Shown here: piece by piece, positions 17,019-25,961 of the stretch
Layout of the letters: every line of letters begins with the position of its first letter
Numbering within the stretch: position 1 is the stretch's first letter
DNA from: Candidatus Cottocaccamicrobium excrementipullorum
Lineage (GTDB): Bacteria; Bacillota; Clostridia; Lachnospirales; Lachnospiraceae
Direction of reading: 5' to 3'
NCBI GenBank assembly: GCA_018713255.1
Contig: DVFL01000009.1
Span: 124,001 to 188,000, forward strand
DNA: 64,000 nucleotides
Made by a program: the position numbers and the translations under genes
Notes under the pieces: model-generated
Told to the model about the DNA's origin: nothing
Database searches by the model: none
The model's input: only the letters and a program-made list of their open reading frames with translations

Positions 17019-17795
17019 ATGAAGAAAATGATATCCTGGAATGTAAACGGTCTTCGGGCCTGCGTGGGAAAGGGATTTCTGGATTATGTAAAAGAGGCGG
17101 ATGCAGATATTTTCTGCATTCAGGAGAGTAAACTTCAGGAAGGCCAGATTGCGCTGGATCTTCCTGGGTATCATCAGTACTGGAATTATGCGGAAAAGAA
17201 GGGGTATTCCGGCACCGCCATGTTCACGAAGGAGGAGCCCATTTCCATTGCTTATGGAATGGGGATTGAAGAACATGACAAGGAAGGAAGAGTGATTACG
17301 GCAGAGTTTCCGGATTATTATGTGGTGACCTGCTACACGCCTAACTCTCAGGATGGATTGGCCAGACTTTCCTACCGCATGGAGTGGGAGGATGCTTTTC
17401 TGGCTTATTTAAAAGGACTGGAGAAGAACAAGCCGGTGATCTTCTGCGGCGATTTAAATGTGGCCCACAAGGAGATCGATCTGAAGAATCCCAAAACCAA
17501 TCGAAAAAATGCAGGATTTACGGATGAAGAGCGGCAGAAATTTACCGATCTGCTGAATGCAGGATTTATTGATACTTTCCGATACTTTTATCCTGATCAG
17601 CAGGGAATTTATTCCTGGTGGTCCTATCGATTCTCAGCCAGGGCAAAGAATGCAGGCTGGCGCATTGACTATTTCTGCGTCTCCCGGTGTCTGGAAGACA
17701 GGCTGGCAGGAGCCGCTATTCATACCCAGGTTATGGGATCGGATCACTGTCCGGTGGAGTTAGATATTTTGGATAAGGGAGAGGCGAAGCCATGA
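17019..17795 (+). CDS. exoA: Exodeoxyribonuclease III / AP endonuclease
   Basis: This 258-residue Mg-dependent nuclease of the ExoIII family cleaves at abasic sites and trims 3' ends in base excision repair. Conserved motifs are SWNVNGLRA (residues 6-14), the metal-binding FCIQESKL, the catalytic [33 protein letters not shown] and the C-terminal [11 protein letters not shown], so all active-site residues are present. GGAGAAGATCC precedes the ATG. Its stop overlaps the next gene's start by 4 bp (ATGA), indicating translational coupling. Confidence 0.95.
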   Translation: MKKMISWNVNGLRACVGKGFLDYVKEADADIFCIQESKLQEGQIALDLPGYHQYWNYAEKKGYSGTAMFTKEEPISIAYGMGIEEHDKEGRVITAEFPDYYVVTCYTPNSQDGLARLSYRMEWEDAFLAYLKGLEKNKPVIFCGDLNVAHKEIDLKNPKTNRKNAGFTDEERQKFTDLLNAGFIDTFRYFYPDQQGIYSWWSYRFSARAKNAGWRIDYFCVSRCLEDRLAGAAIHTQVMGSDHCPVELDILDKGEAKP

Positions 17796-19618
17796 ATCTG
17801 ATTACCATGGAGCACCTGACCAAGTCTTACACAGAGCGTCTATTGTTTGATGATGCATCTTTTTCGCTTAATGAAGGGGAAAAGGTCGGCTTGATTGGGA
17901 TTAACGGAACGGGAAAATCTACCCTTCTGCGGATTGCGGCAGGTCTGGAGGAGCCAGACGAGGGAACGGTAACAAGAAGCAGAGGGCTGAATATTCGGTT
18001 TCTCCCCCAGAATCCTGCCTTTGAGCCAGAGGAAACGGTTCTGGAAGCTGTCCTCAGAGAAAACCTTGGCGAGGATCACCAGGAAAGACAGGAGACAGAA
18101 GCTCAGGCAAAGGCCATGTTAAATCGCCTGGGGATTCAGGACCATCAGCAGAAGATGGGAGAGCTGTCCGGAGGGCAGAGAAAGCGGGCGGCCTTGGCTT
18201 CTGTGCTCCTTTCCCGGGCGGATGTGCTGATTTTAGATGAGCCCACCAACCATCTGGATACAGAGATGGCAGATTGGCTGGAGGATTATTTGAAGAAGTT
18301 TAAGGGAGCCTTGTTCATGGTCACCCATGACCGGTATTTTCTGGACAGTGTTGCTAATGGAATCGCGGAATTGGATCAGGGAAAGATTTATCGTTATCAG
18401 GCCAATTATGAAGGCTTCCTCAAATTGAAGGCAGAACGCCTGGATATAGCCCAGGCTTCGGAACGGAAGCGTCAGTCAATTCTCCGCACAGAACTGGCCT
18501 GGATGATGCGGGGGGCAAGAGCAAGATCCACTAAGCAGAAGGGGAGAATCAAGCGATTTGAAGAGCTGCAGGAGCAAAAAGGCCCCCAGTCGGAAGAACA
18601 GGTGCAGTTAGAGTCTTTGTCCAGCCGTCTGGGCCGTACCACAGTGGAGGTGGAAAACCTGTGCAAGGCCTACGGGGATAAACAGGTGGTGAAGGATTTC
18701 ACTTATATTTTCCTGAAGGATGACCGGATTGGCATTGTAGGGCCAAATGGAGCAGGAAAGTCCACTTTAATGAAAATGATTGCCGGCTGGGTTAAGCCGG
18801 ATTCCGGCACGGTTAAACTGGGACAGACGGTTAAGCTGGGTTATTTTTCCCAGGAAAACGAGGATATGGATTTGACCATGCGGGTCATCGATTATATCCG
18901 GGAGGCGGCGGAGTACGTGCGGACAAAAGACGGAAGCATCAGCGCCAGCCAAATGCTGGAGCGGTTCCTTTTCCCTTCTTCAATGCAGTACACCGTGGTG
19001 GAGAAGCTTTCTGGAGGGGAACGCAGAAGACTTTACCTTCTTCGAATCCTTATGGAGGCGCCGAATGTGCTGCTGTTGGACGAGCCCACCAATGACCTGG
19101 ATATTCGGACGCTGACTATTTTAGAAGATTATCTGGACAGTTTCCAGGGAATCGTTGTGGCGGTGTCCCATGACCGGTATTTCTTGGACAGAGTAGCCAG
19201 AAGGATTTTTGCCTTTGAGGGAAATGGACTGATTCGTCAATACGAGGGCGGTTATACAGATTATCAGGCGGCCAGACAGGAAGAAGAAGAGGAGCTGGCG
19301 GAAGCAGCTGAGGGGAAAAAGAAAGGCCAGGAGAAAAAAGCAGGAGAAAAACGGAATGCCTGGAAACAAGACGCTCCGAAAAAATTGAAATTTACTTATC
19401 AGGAACAAAAAGATTGGGAAACCATAGAGGATGATATTGCTGCCTTGGAAGATAAGGCCGGCCAGCTTGATACGGAAATTGAGGAAGCTGCCAGCAATTA
19501 TGCCCGGCTGGAGCAGCTGATGGCAGAAAAGGAAACAATAGAAGCAGAACTGGAAGCGAAAATGGAGCGCTGGGTTTATCTGAATAATCTGGCAGAAAGG
19601 ATTGCTTCTCAGAAATAG
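17792..19618 (+). CDS. ABC-F family ATPase (Uup-like)
   Basis: This soluble protein has two ABC domains and no membrane segments, as in ABC-F ribosome-associated factors. The first domain has Walker [10 protein letters not shown], signature [12 protein letters not shown] and Walker [12 protein letters not shown]. The second has [21 protein letters not shown] and [11 protein letters not shown], and [13 protein letters not shown] is characteristic of the Uup branch. A basic linker and a C-terminal coiled coil (about residues 520-608, rich in Glu and Lys) also match Uup, which acts on ribosomes and has been linked to DNA-junction binding. The start overlaps exoA by 4 bp. It is unlikely to be an antibiotic-resistance ABC-F because it lacks their distinctive linker. 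Confidence 0.88.
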   Translation: MNLITMEHLTKSYTERLLFDDASFSLNEGEKVGLIGINGTGKSTLLRIAAGLEEPDEGTVTRSRGLNIRFLPQNPAFEPEETVLEAVLRENLGEDHQERQETEAQAKAMLNRLGIQDHQQKMGELSGGQRKRAALASVLLSRADVLILDEPTNHLDTEMADWLEDYLKKFKGALFMVTHDRYFLDSVANGIAELDQGKIYRYQANYEGFLKLKAERLDIAQASERKRQSILRTELAWMMRGARARSTKQKGRIKRFEELQEQKGPQSEEQVQLESLSSRLGRTTVEVENLCKAYGDKQVVKDFTYIFLKDDRIGIVGPNGAGKSTLMKMIAGWVKPDSGTVKLGQTVKLGYFSQENEDMDLTMRVIDYIREAAEYVRTKDGSISASQMLERFLFPSSMQYTVVEKLSGGERRRLYLLRILMEAPNVLLLDEPTNDLDIRTLTILEDYLDSFQGIVVAVSHDRYFLDRVARRIFAFEGNGLIRQYEGGYTDYQAARQEEEEELAEAAEGKKKGQEKKAGEKRNAWKQDAPKKLKFTYQEQKDWETIEDDIAALEDKAGQLDTEIEEAASNYARLEQLMAEKETIEAELEAKMERWVYLNNLAERIASQK

Positions 19619-19633
19619 AGAGGAGTTGACCGT

Positions 19634-21589
19634 ATGGAATTCAAGGCAATACACGATAAACGGCGCTGCATGCTGGGAGCCGTGCCTGTGGAGGGGGGCG
19701 TGCATTTTTCAGTGGTCTGCCAGGGAGAAGAGGTAAATCTTCTGCTGTTTCAGGACAATGGGAGGAAGCCGGCAGCCAGAATTCCTTTTTCTTCCCAAGA
19801 TAAAGTAGGAGATGTATGGAATCTTACTTTGCTGGGGGATTTTCAGAATTTCACCTACTGCTATGAAATGGATGGAAAGCTGGCGGAGGATCCTTATGGC
19901 CAGAGCTTCTGCGGACGGGAAACCTGGGGAAGCGTAAAAAATGCAGAAAAGATTCTCCGGGCAGGACTGAAGAAGGAAGAGTACGACTGGGAGGGGGATC
20001 AGGCGCCGGAAATTCCCTTTGAGGAATGTATTTTTTATCGGCTTCATCCCAGAGGATTCACCAGGCACAGCTCTTCCGGGGTAAAAAACAGAGGCACTTT
20101 TTCTGGAATTCAGGAAAAGATTCCTTACCTTCTGGAGCTGGGGGTTACAACCTTGGAAATCCTGCCGTCAGTGGAATTTCAGGAGGTGATGATGCCTCAT
20201 AAGGCAGATGTCTCTCCGTATGTGAAGGCGCAGGAAGAGAAACCTTCAGGAAAAGTAAATTACTGGGGATTTGTGCCGGGGCTTTATTTTGCGCCTAAGG
20301 CATCTTATTGTTCAGGCGGGGAGAATACGCCCGCTGCAGAATTTAAAGATCTGGTTAAGGCGCTTCATCGGGAAGGCCTTGAACTGGTTATGGATTTATT
20401 TTTTACCGGGGAGGAGACGGAAAGTTTTGTTTTGGACGTTCTCCGGTTTTGGGTTATGGAATACCATGTGGACGGATTTAATCTCATCGGCTTCGCTCCG
20501 GTGCGGACCCTGGGGAGAGATCCTTATTTGAGCCGGGTGAAGCTTTTAGCGCAGTCCTGGGACCAGGTCCCCGGAGGAAAGCACCGGCATTTAGCGGAAT
20601 ATAACGAAGGCTTTGCCATTGCCATGAAACGTTTCCTGAAAGGGGACGAGGGGATGATCAACAGCCTCATTCACTACACCAGAAGAAATCCCGGGGATTG
20701 CGCCGTCATTAATTATATGGCCAATGTCAACGGCTTTACGCTGATGGACAATGTGTCGTATGACCAGAAGCATAATGAGGCAAATGGAGAACATAACCAG
20801 GATGGAACGGACTATAATTATTCCTGGAACTGCGGCGTGGAAGGGCCTACCCGGAAAAAACGAGTGCTGGAGATGCGCCGGAAATTAATCAGGAATGCGG
20901 TCCTTTTAACCTTTTTAAGTCAGGGAACGCCTCTTTTGCTGGCAGGAGATGAGTTTGGAAATTCCCAGAGCGGGAATAACAATCCTTATTGCCAGGATAA
21001 TGAAATTTCCTGGTTAAACTGGAACCTGGTGAAGTCCAATGAAAAGCTTCTGGAATTTGTCAAGGCCGTCATTCGGTTCAGAAAGGATCATCCTGTTTTC
21101 CATTTTGCTAAAGAACCTCAAAATATGGATTACCGGTCTTTAGGCATGCCGGATGTATCTTATCATGGAGAAAAGGCCTGGAAGCCGGAATTTGAACAGT
21201 TTCGCCGGCAGCTGGGGATTCTCTACTGCGGACCGTACGGAAAGAAGAAAGACGGAAGCCCAGATGATTATTTCTTTGTGGCTTATAATATGCACTGGGA
21301 GCCTCATGAATTTGCCCTTCCCAACCTTCCGAAAACCATGCGGTGGTTTGTGGCGGTGAATACTGATGCCAAGGAAGTGAATGGAATTTATCCTCAGGGA
21401 GAGGAGCTTTTCCTGGAACGGCAGAAGCAGTTTATGGTTCCTCCCCGCTCTATTTTGGTGTTTATGGGCAAGGAGTGGACGGCGCCTGAGGAAGAAAAAA
21501 AGGTATCTTCTGCCGGGGCGCGGAGAAGAAAAGCTGAGGGAGGAAAAGCAGCAAAAGAACCTTCCAAGGAGACGGAGAAAGAAGCATGA
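19634..21589 (+). CDS. GH13/isoamylase-like protein with all catalytic carboxylates replaced (predicted pseudoenzyme)
   Basis: The 651-residue protein has the layout of a glycogen-debranching (isoamylase/pullulanase type) GH13 enzyme: a CBM48-like N-terminus (about 5-105), a barrel domain (about 135-510) and a C-terminal beta domain, then a Lys/Glu-rich tail. The signatures are recognisable but altered. Region I keeps D254 but lacks Asn and His (MDLFFTG). Region II GFRFDLA reads GFNLIGF, replacing Arg with N283 and the nucleophile with I285. Region III LIAEPWD reads LLAQSWD (Q307). Region IV HDGFTL reads VNGFTL (N366). Yet neighbouring conserved runs (DNVSYDQKHNEANGEHNQDG, LLAGDEFG) remain. 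I predict no hydrolysis. It is cotranscribed with the uup-like gene and xdhC. Confidence 0.85.
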   Translation: MEFKAIHDKRRCMLGAVPVEGGVHFSVVCQGEEVNLLLFQDNGRKPAARIPFSSQDKVGDVWNLTLLGDFQNFTYCYEMDGKLAEDPYGQSFCGRETWGSVKNAEKILRAGLKKEEYDWEGDQAPEIPFEECIFYRLHPRGFTRHSSSGVKNRGTFSGIQEKIPYLLELGVTTLEILPSVEFQEVMMPHKADVSPYVKAQEEKPSGKVNYWGFVPGLYFAPKASYCSGGENTPAAEFKDLVKALHREGLELVMDLFFTGEETESFVLDVLRFWVMEYHVDGFNLIGFAPVRTLGRDPYLSRVKLLAQSWDQVPGGKHRHLAEYNEGFAIAMKRFLKGDEGMINSLIHYTRRNPGDCAVINYMANVNGFTLMDNVSYDQKHNEANGEHNQDGTDYNYSWNCGVEGPTRKKRVLEMRRKLIRNAVLLTFLSQGTPLLLAGDEFGNSQSGNNNPYCQDNEISWLNWNLVKSNEKLLEFVKAVIRFRKDHPVFHFAKEPQNMDYRSLGMPDVSYHGEKAWKPEFEQFRRQLGILYCGPYGKKKDGSPDDYFFVAYNMHWEPHEFALPNLPKTMRWFVAVNTDAKEVNGIYPQGEELFLERQKQFMVPPRSILVFMGKEWTAPEEEKKVSSAGARRRKAEGGKAAKEPSKETEKEA

Positions 21590-22506
21590 AGCAGGAAGCA
21601 TTTGCCCAGGTGTTAAAGGCGGTGGAAGGAGGCGGCGCATCTTCCATTCTCTTTCAGGCGGAGGGAAAGGAGTACCTTCGAAAATGGCGGCCCAGAGAGC
21701 GGCTGATCATTTTAGGAGGAGGTCACATTGCGCTGCCTCTTTGTACCATAGGATCTCTTTTGGGATTTTCTGTTGTGGTGGCGGATGACCGGCCTTCTTT
21801 TGCAAATCGGATTCGCTTCCCTCAGGCAGATCAGGTTTGCTGCGGGGAGTTTTGCCAGATGATTAATAATCTTCAGGTGAAGAGGGAGGATTATGTCTGC
21901 ATTTTAACCAGGGGTCATCGGTATGATGGTCAATGTCTCCGCAGTCTGCTTAATGGGACGATGCCGGCTTATCTTGGGATGATCGGTTCCCGGCGCCGGA
22001 CAGAAGTGATGAAGAAAGAGCTGTGGGCAGAGGGATATGATCAGGAAAGGATTCAGCAGCTGTGCGCGCCCATCGGCCTTCCCATTGGAGCCAGAACTAC
22101 AGGCGAGATTGCGGTGGCGATAGGAGCTCAGCTGGTGGAATACCGGGAGAAAATCCGAAAAGCCCAGTCAGAGGAAGGCTGCCTCATCCAGACGGATACA
22201 GACCTGAAGCTGTTAGCGGCCTTGGCGGAAGGGGGAGGTCTTCTGGCGGCGGCGCTGGTGATTGAAACTCGAGGATCCTCGCCGGTGAAGACGGGCGCTC
22301 TTATGGCGGTGGATCAGCTGGGAATCTGTGCCGGGACGGTAGGCGGAGGTTGCGGAGAGGCCCAGGTGACAGCAGAGGCCAGGAAGGCGGCGGGAAAACC
22401 GGTGCAGAAGATAATAGAAATTTCCATGACCGGTGAAGAAGCAGAAGAAGAGGGCATGGTCTGCGGAGGAACCATGAAGGTATTGATTGAAGGCGTATTG
22501 CCGTAG
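21586..22506 (+). CDS. XdhC/CoxI family protein with apparently reversed domain order
   Basis: XdhC/CoxI proteins help insert or sulfurate molybdenum cofactor in xanthine-dehydrogenase-type enzymes. This 306-residue protein has a Rossmann domain first (about 35-190, starting LIILGGGHIALPL, with TRGHRYDGQCL and MIGSRRRTEVM) and the CoxI part last (about 200-306, VIETRGSSPVKTGALMAV, GTVGGGCGEAQV, VCGGTMKVLIEG). In the common form the CoxI part is N-terminal. The ATG overlaps the preceding stop (ATGA). No molybdenum hydroxylase genes are in the window, so its partner is elsewhere or it has another role. Confidence 0.8.
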   Translation: MKQEAFAQVLKAVEGGGASSILFQAEGKEYLRKWRPRERLIILGGGHIALPLCTIGSLLGFSVVVADDRPSFANRIRFPQADQVCCGEFCQMINNLQVKREDYVCILTRGHRYDGQCLRSLLNGTMPAYLGMIGSRRRTEVMKKELWAEGYDQERIQQLCAPIGLPIGARTTGEIAVAIGAQLVEYREKIRKAQSEEGCLIQTDTDLKLLAALAEGGGLLAAALVIETRGSSPVKTGALMAVDQLGICAGTVGGGCGEAQVTAEARKAAGKPVQKIIEISMTGEEAEEEGMVCGGTMKVLIEGVLP

Positions 22507-22532
22507 GAGCTTTTTGCAGGCGGTGTGTTATA

Positions 22533-22592
22533 AGCAAAAAAGACGGAACAGCATAGACGAAGGGAATTCCTTCCGGCTGTTCCGCCTTTTAT
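22533..22592. terminator. Bidirectional terminator between xdhC and luxS
   Basis: CGGAACAGC (22544-22552) pairs with GCTGTTCCG (22576-22584); an inner GAAGG/CCTTC extends the stem. CCTTTTATT follows on the plus side, and an A-run (22536-22541) gives the U-run for the minus strand. Confidence 0.85.
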
Positions 22593-23071
22593 TATTCTGG
22601 ATAAATCAGACGTTCTTCTGTAATATTGTCTAAAACCTCACGAAGAAAATGGTCTGCCAGATATTTAGCCATGGGAAGATTCATGTCCAGGTAGTTTCCG
22701 CAGTCTCTGGCGGCGGCTCCTGGAACCTGGCCTTCATAATCGCGGATGAAGGAAAACATTTCTTTCATCAGAGGAACAATATCCCGGGATTCGTAATCTC
22801 CCGCCAGGAGGAGATAAAAACCGGTACGGCAGCCCATGGGGCCGAAATACAGAACCTTCTCACCGAAGTGAGGGTGGTTCCGGAGAAAAGTAGCGCCGAG
22901 ATGTTCAATGGTGTGAACTTCGGCAGTGTTCATCACCGGCTGGAAATTAGGGCGGGTCATGCGGAGATCAAAGGTGGTGATCACGGCGTTTTCCGCCTTG
23001 TCCTTGCGGGATACATATATGCCTGGAAGCAGAGCCAGGTGATTAATGGTAAAACTGGTAATCTTTTCCAT
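22592..23071 (-). CDS. luxS: S-ribosylhomocysteine lyase (AI-2 synthase)
   Basis: LuxS cleaves S-ribosylhomocysteine to homocysteine and DPD, the AI-2 precursor, recycling the product of SAM-dependent methylation. The 159-residue protein has the iron/zinc ligands H53 and H57 (HTIEH) and C124 (RDCGNYLD) plus catalytic C81 (GPMGCRTGF). The reading frame runs about 180 codons further upstream, but MEKITSF at 23071 sits after GGAAGGAA and gives the normal family length, so the extension is rejected. A GCACCA/TGGTGC hairpin lies in the leader (23113-23135). It is monocistronic and convergent with xdhC. Confidence 0.97.
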   Translation of the reverse strand: MEKITSFTINHLALLPGIYVSRKDKAENAVITTFDLRMTRPNFQPVMNTAEVHTIEHLGATFLRNHPHFGEKVLYFGPMGCRTGFYLLLAGDYESRDIVPLMKEMFSFIRDYEGQVPGAAARDCGNYLDMNLPMAKYLADHFLREVLDNITEERLIYPE

Positions 23072-23112
23072 AAAATTCCTTCCTTTCTGTACTGAAACGT
23101 TTAAACTTCTTG

Positions 23113-23135
23113 GCACCAGGTGAAAACCATGGTGC
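23113..23135 (-). promoter_or_regulatory. Hairpin in the luxS leader
   Basis: GCACCA pairs with TGGTGC, with an inner GGT/ACC and a GAAA loop on the plus strand (TTTC on the luxS mRNA). On the plus strand it is followed by a T-rich run (TTTTCTTTTT), so it could also terminate plus-strand transcription. No known riboswitch is recognised. Confidence 0.45.
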
Positions 23136-23154
23136 AGTTTTCTTTTTGTCCTTA

Positions 23155-23163
23155 AGTATAGCA
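23155..23163 (-). promoter_or_regulatory. Extended -10 promoter of luxS
   Basis: On the minus strand TGCTATACT gives an extended -10 (TATACT at 23160-23155). The -35 match is poor. The leader would be about 75 nt and include the hairpin. Confidence 0.5.
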
Positions 23164-23314
23164 CAGTTTGAAGATGGGAGAAAGAAAAATTTCTCGATCT
23201 CTGGAAGGGGAAAAAGGGTTCTGGCTGTTCTGAATGAAAGATGGTGAAAATAGGATAGAAACATAGCGGGATGGATGACCTGCAGACAGCGTGTGAAAGA
23301 CAGGCGGGAAGGCG

Positions 23315-25960
23315 GTGGAGCAGATGGAATGGTTTCAGATGCCGGAGAACCAGGTGCTGGAGAAGGTAAACAGCAGAGAACAAGGAATTTCCAGCGAGGA
23401 AGCTGAGCGGAGGCTGAAAGAAAACGGCAGAAACGTGCTCTGGGAGAGGAAGCCTAAAAAATGGTTTCAGGTGTTTATTGAACAGTTTCAGGATCTGTTG
23501 GTTTGGATTCTCCTGGCGGCGGCAGTGGTTTCTGCCTTGACCGATAACGGTGAGAGCGCAGTGGTGATCGGGGCGGTATTGACCCTTAATGCAGCCCTTG
23601 GAACTATCGAGCATCAGCGGGCCCAGAAATCCTTAGACAGTCTGAGGGCCTTATCTGCACCAGAGGCCAGAGTGCTGCGGGATGGAGCGAAGGAGACGAT
23701 TCCTGCCCAGGAGGTGGTACAGGGAGACATTATCTTGCTGGAAACCGGGGATTTGGTTCCGGCGGATGGGCGGCTGCTGGAAAGCAGCTGTCTGGAAATG
23801 GATGAAAGCGCCCTTACGGGAGAATCAGCAGGTGCAGAAAAAAACAGCAGACCGTTGGCTGCTGAGGATATTCCTCTGGCTTCCAGAAAAAATATGGTGT
23901 ATTCTGGCTCGCTGGTGACAGCCGGGCGGGGAAAAGCTGTGGTGACGGCGGTGGGAATGGATACGGAGATCGGTAAAATTGCGGGGCTTATGGACCGGAC
24001 AGAGGAAAAAAGGACGCCTCTTGAGGTCAGCCTGGACCGGTTTTCTTTCCGTCTGGCCGCGGGAATTCTGGCGGTCTGTGTAGTGGTATTCTGGCTGGAT
24101 ATTTATCGGGGAGAGTCCCTTCTCGATGCGGTAATGTTTGCTGTGGCCTTGGCTGTGGCAGCGATTCCTGAGGCGCTGGGTTCCATCGTCACCATTGTTC
24201 AGGCCATGGGCACACAGAAAATGGCCAGAGAAAATGGAATTGTCAAGGATTTAAAGGCGGTAGAAAGTCTGGGCTGCGTATCGGTGATCTGTACAGATAA
24301 AACGGGAACCCTTACTCAGAACCGGATGGAGGCGGTGAAGGTGTTTACGGGATTTTCCGCCGGAGAAAAGCCCTTTTCATCTCCCGAAGAAAAAATTCTC
24401 TGGCTTACAGCCAGACTGGCCTCCAATGCTTCAAAAGAAGGAGGCTCTCCCACAGAGTTTGCTCTTTACCAGGGAGAAAAGGAGGCGGAAAAAGCAGGAA
24501 TAATTGTGCCGGGGGAAGTTAAGCAGTATGTGCGGAGAGGAGAAATCCCGTTTAATTCCGCCAGAAAGCGGATGAGCGTAGAATGCCGAGCCCCAGACGG
24601 GAGAAAACAGATTTTTGCCAAGGGCGCTTTGGAATCGCTTCTCCCCTGCTGCCGGTTTATGTTAGAAAAAGGAGAGAAAAAAGAAATTTCCGGCAGAGAC
24701 AAGGAAAAGCTTTTGAGGAGGGCGGAAGGATGGAGCCGCCAGGGGATGCGGGTGCTGGCCTTTGCCTGTTCACGGGAAGAAGGGGAGCAGGGAAAGGGAG
24801 AATCAAGAGAAAACTGGGAACGGGATTTAACTTTTGTTGGGATGATTGCATTGGCGGATCCTCTGCGGCCGGAAACGAAGGGAGCAGTTGCGGCTGCGAA
24901 GGAGGCCGGAATTCAGCCGGTGATGATTACGGGAGATCATCCTGCCACGGCAGAGGCCATTGCCAGAGAGGCTGGAATTTTGGAAGAGGGACAACTGACG
25001 GTAACAGGGCCGCAGCTGGAGACAATGGATGACAAGAAGCTGTCCGGGCTTCTGGAGCAAATCGCAGTTTATGCCAGGGTAACGCCGGAGCATAAGCTGC
25101 GGATTGTAGAGGCATGGCAGAAAAAAGGGCGGATTACCGCCATGACCGGGGATGGGGTAAATGACGGGCCGGCATTGAAAAAAGCAGACATTGGCATCGC
25201 CATGGGAATGTCCGGTACTGAGGTTTCGAAGGATGCTGCAGATTTGATTCTGGCTGATGATAACTTTGCCACCATTATCAAGGCGGTGGCTAACGGCAGA
25301 AACGTTTACCGGAATATTAAGAATGCCATCGGCTTCCTTCTTTCCGGAAATATGGCGGGAATTTTCTGCGTGCTTTACGCCTCGCTTTTCGCTCTGCCCA
25401 TGCCGTTCCTCCCTGTACATCTTTTGTTCATCAATTTGGTTACCGATTCCCTGCCGGCCCTTGCCATCGGCATGGAACCGGCCCAGGAGGATCTGCTGAA
25501 ACAGCCTCCCAGAAAGGGAAAAGAAGGAATCCTAACAGGAAATTTCGTGAAGGATATTCTCTTTCAGGGAGGACTGCTGGCAGTGAGCACCATGGCGGCC
25601 TATCATATGGGACTTCAGTCTCCAGGATCATCCTTCCTGCCGGCGGAGGCAGGGCAGGCGCCGGCTGCGGCCACCACCATGGCTTTTGCTGTTTTGACCC
25701 TGGGACGCCTTTTCCATGGATTTAACTGCCGAAGCGCTCATTCCATTCTTCATATCGGTTTAGGCACTAATCTTTACAGCATTATGGCCTTTGAGGCAGG
25801 CACCCTTCTTCTGGCGGCCGTGCTTTTTATTGACCGGCTGAAACCTTTTTTTGCAGTGGCTGATTTAAGCCTTTTGGAGCTGGGGGCCATTGTAGTTCTG
25901 GCTGCTCTTCCTACTGTGCTGATTCAGGCGCAGAAAATGTTCCGGGAAGGCCGGACCTAG
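23315..25960 (+). CDS. P-type cation-transporting ATPase (Ca2+-ATPase-like, P2 type)
   Basis: The 881-residue membrane pump has the P2-type layout: an N-terminal cation-ATPase domain (PENQVLEKVNSREQGISSEE), an actuator domain with LTGES, the phosphorylation motif ICTDKTGTLT (D328), the hinge MTGDGVNDGPALKKADIGIA, and a six-segment C-terminal membrane domain with NLVTDSLPALAIG. These match bacterial SERCA/PMCA-like Ca2+ exporters. The M4 motif reads AAIPEALGS where Ca2+ pumps usually have PEGLP, so the ion is not certain. The start may be GTG 23315 or ATG 23324. It ends 1 bp from the convergent FAH gene. Confidence 0.88.
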   Translation: MEQMEWFQMPENQVLEKVNSREQGISSEEAERRLKENGRNVLWERKPKKWFQVFIEQFQDLLVWILLAAAVVSALTDNGESAVVIGAVLTLNAALGTIEHQRAQKSLDSLRALSAPEARVLRDGAKETIPAQEVVQGDIILLETGDLVPADGRLLESSCLEMDESALTGESAGAEKNSRPLAAEDIPLASRKNMVYSGSLVTAGRGKAVVTAVGMDTEIGKIAGLMDRTEEKRTPLEVSLDRFSFRLAAGILAVCVVVFWLDIYRGESLLDAVMFAVALAVAAIPEALGSIVTIVQAMGTQKMARENGIVKDLKAVESLGCVSVICTDKTGTLTQNRMEAVKVFTGFSAGEKPFSSPEEKILWLTARLASNASKEGGSPTEFALYQGEKEAEKAGIIVPGEVKQYVRRGEIPFNSARKRMSVECRAPDGRKQIFAKGALESLLPCCRFMLEKGEKKEISGRDKEKLLRRAEGWSRQGMRVLAFACSREEGEQGKGESRENWERDLTFVGMIALADPLRPETKGAVAAAKEAGIQPVMITGDHPATAEAIAREAGILEEGQLTVTGPQLETMDDKKLSGLLEQIAVYARVTPEHKLRIVEAWQKKGRITAMTGDGVNDGPALKKADIGIAMGMSGTEVSKDAADLILADDNFATIIKAVANGRNVYRNIKNAIGFLLSGNMAGIFCVLYASLFALPMPFLPVHLLFINLVTDSLPALAIGMEPAQEDLLKQPPRKGKEGILTGNFVKDILFQGGLLAVSTMAAYHMGLQSPGSSFLPAEAGQAPAAATTMAFAVLTLGRLFHGFNCRSAHSILHIGLGTNLYSIMAFEAGTLLLAAVLFIDRLKPFFAVADLSLLELGAIVVLAALPTVLIQAQKMFREGRT

Positions 25961-25961
25961 A

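Noticed and set aside
17792-19618. Ribosome-protection antibiotic resistance ABC-F gene
   Set aside because: The signature and C-terminal coiled coil match the Uup branch, not resistance ABC-F proteins.
22592-23614. A 340-residue reading frame covering luxS
   Set aside because: Only the last 159 residues are LuxS, with a good ribosome binding site at their start. The extension lacks any family similarity and overlaps the promoter and leader.
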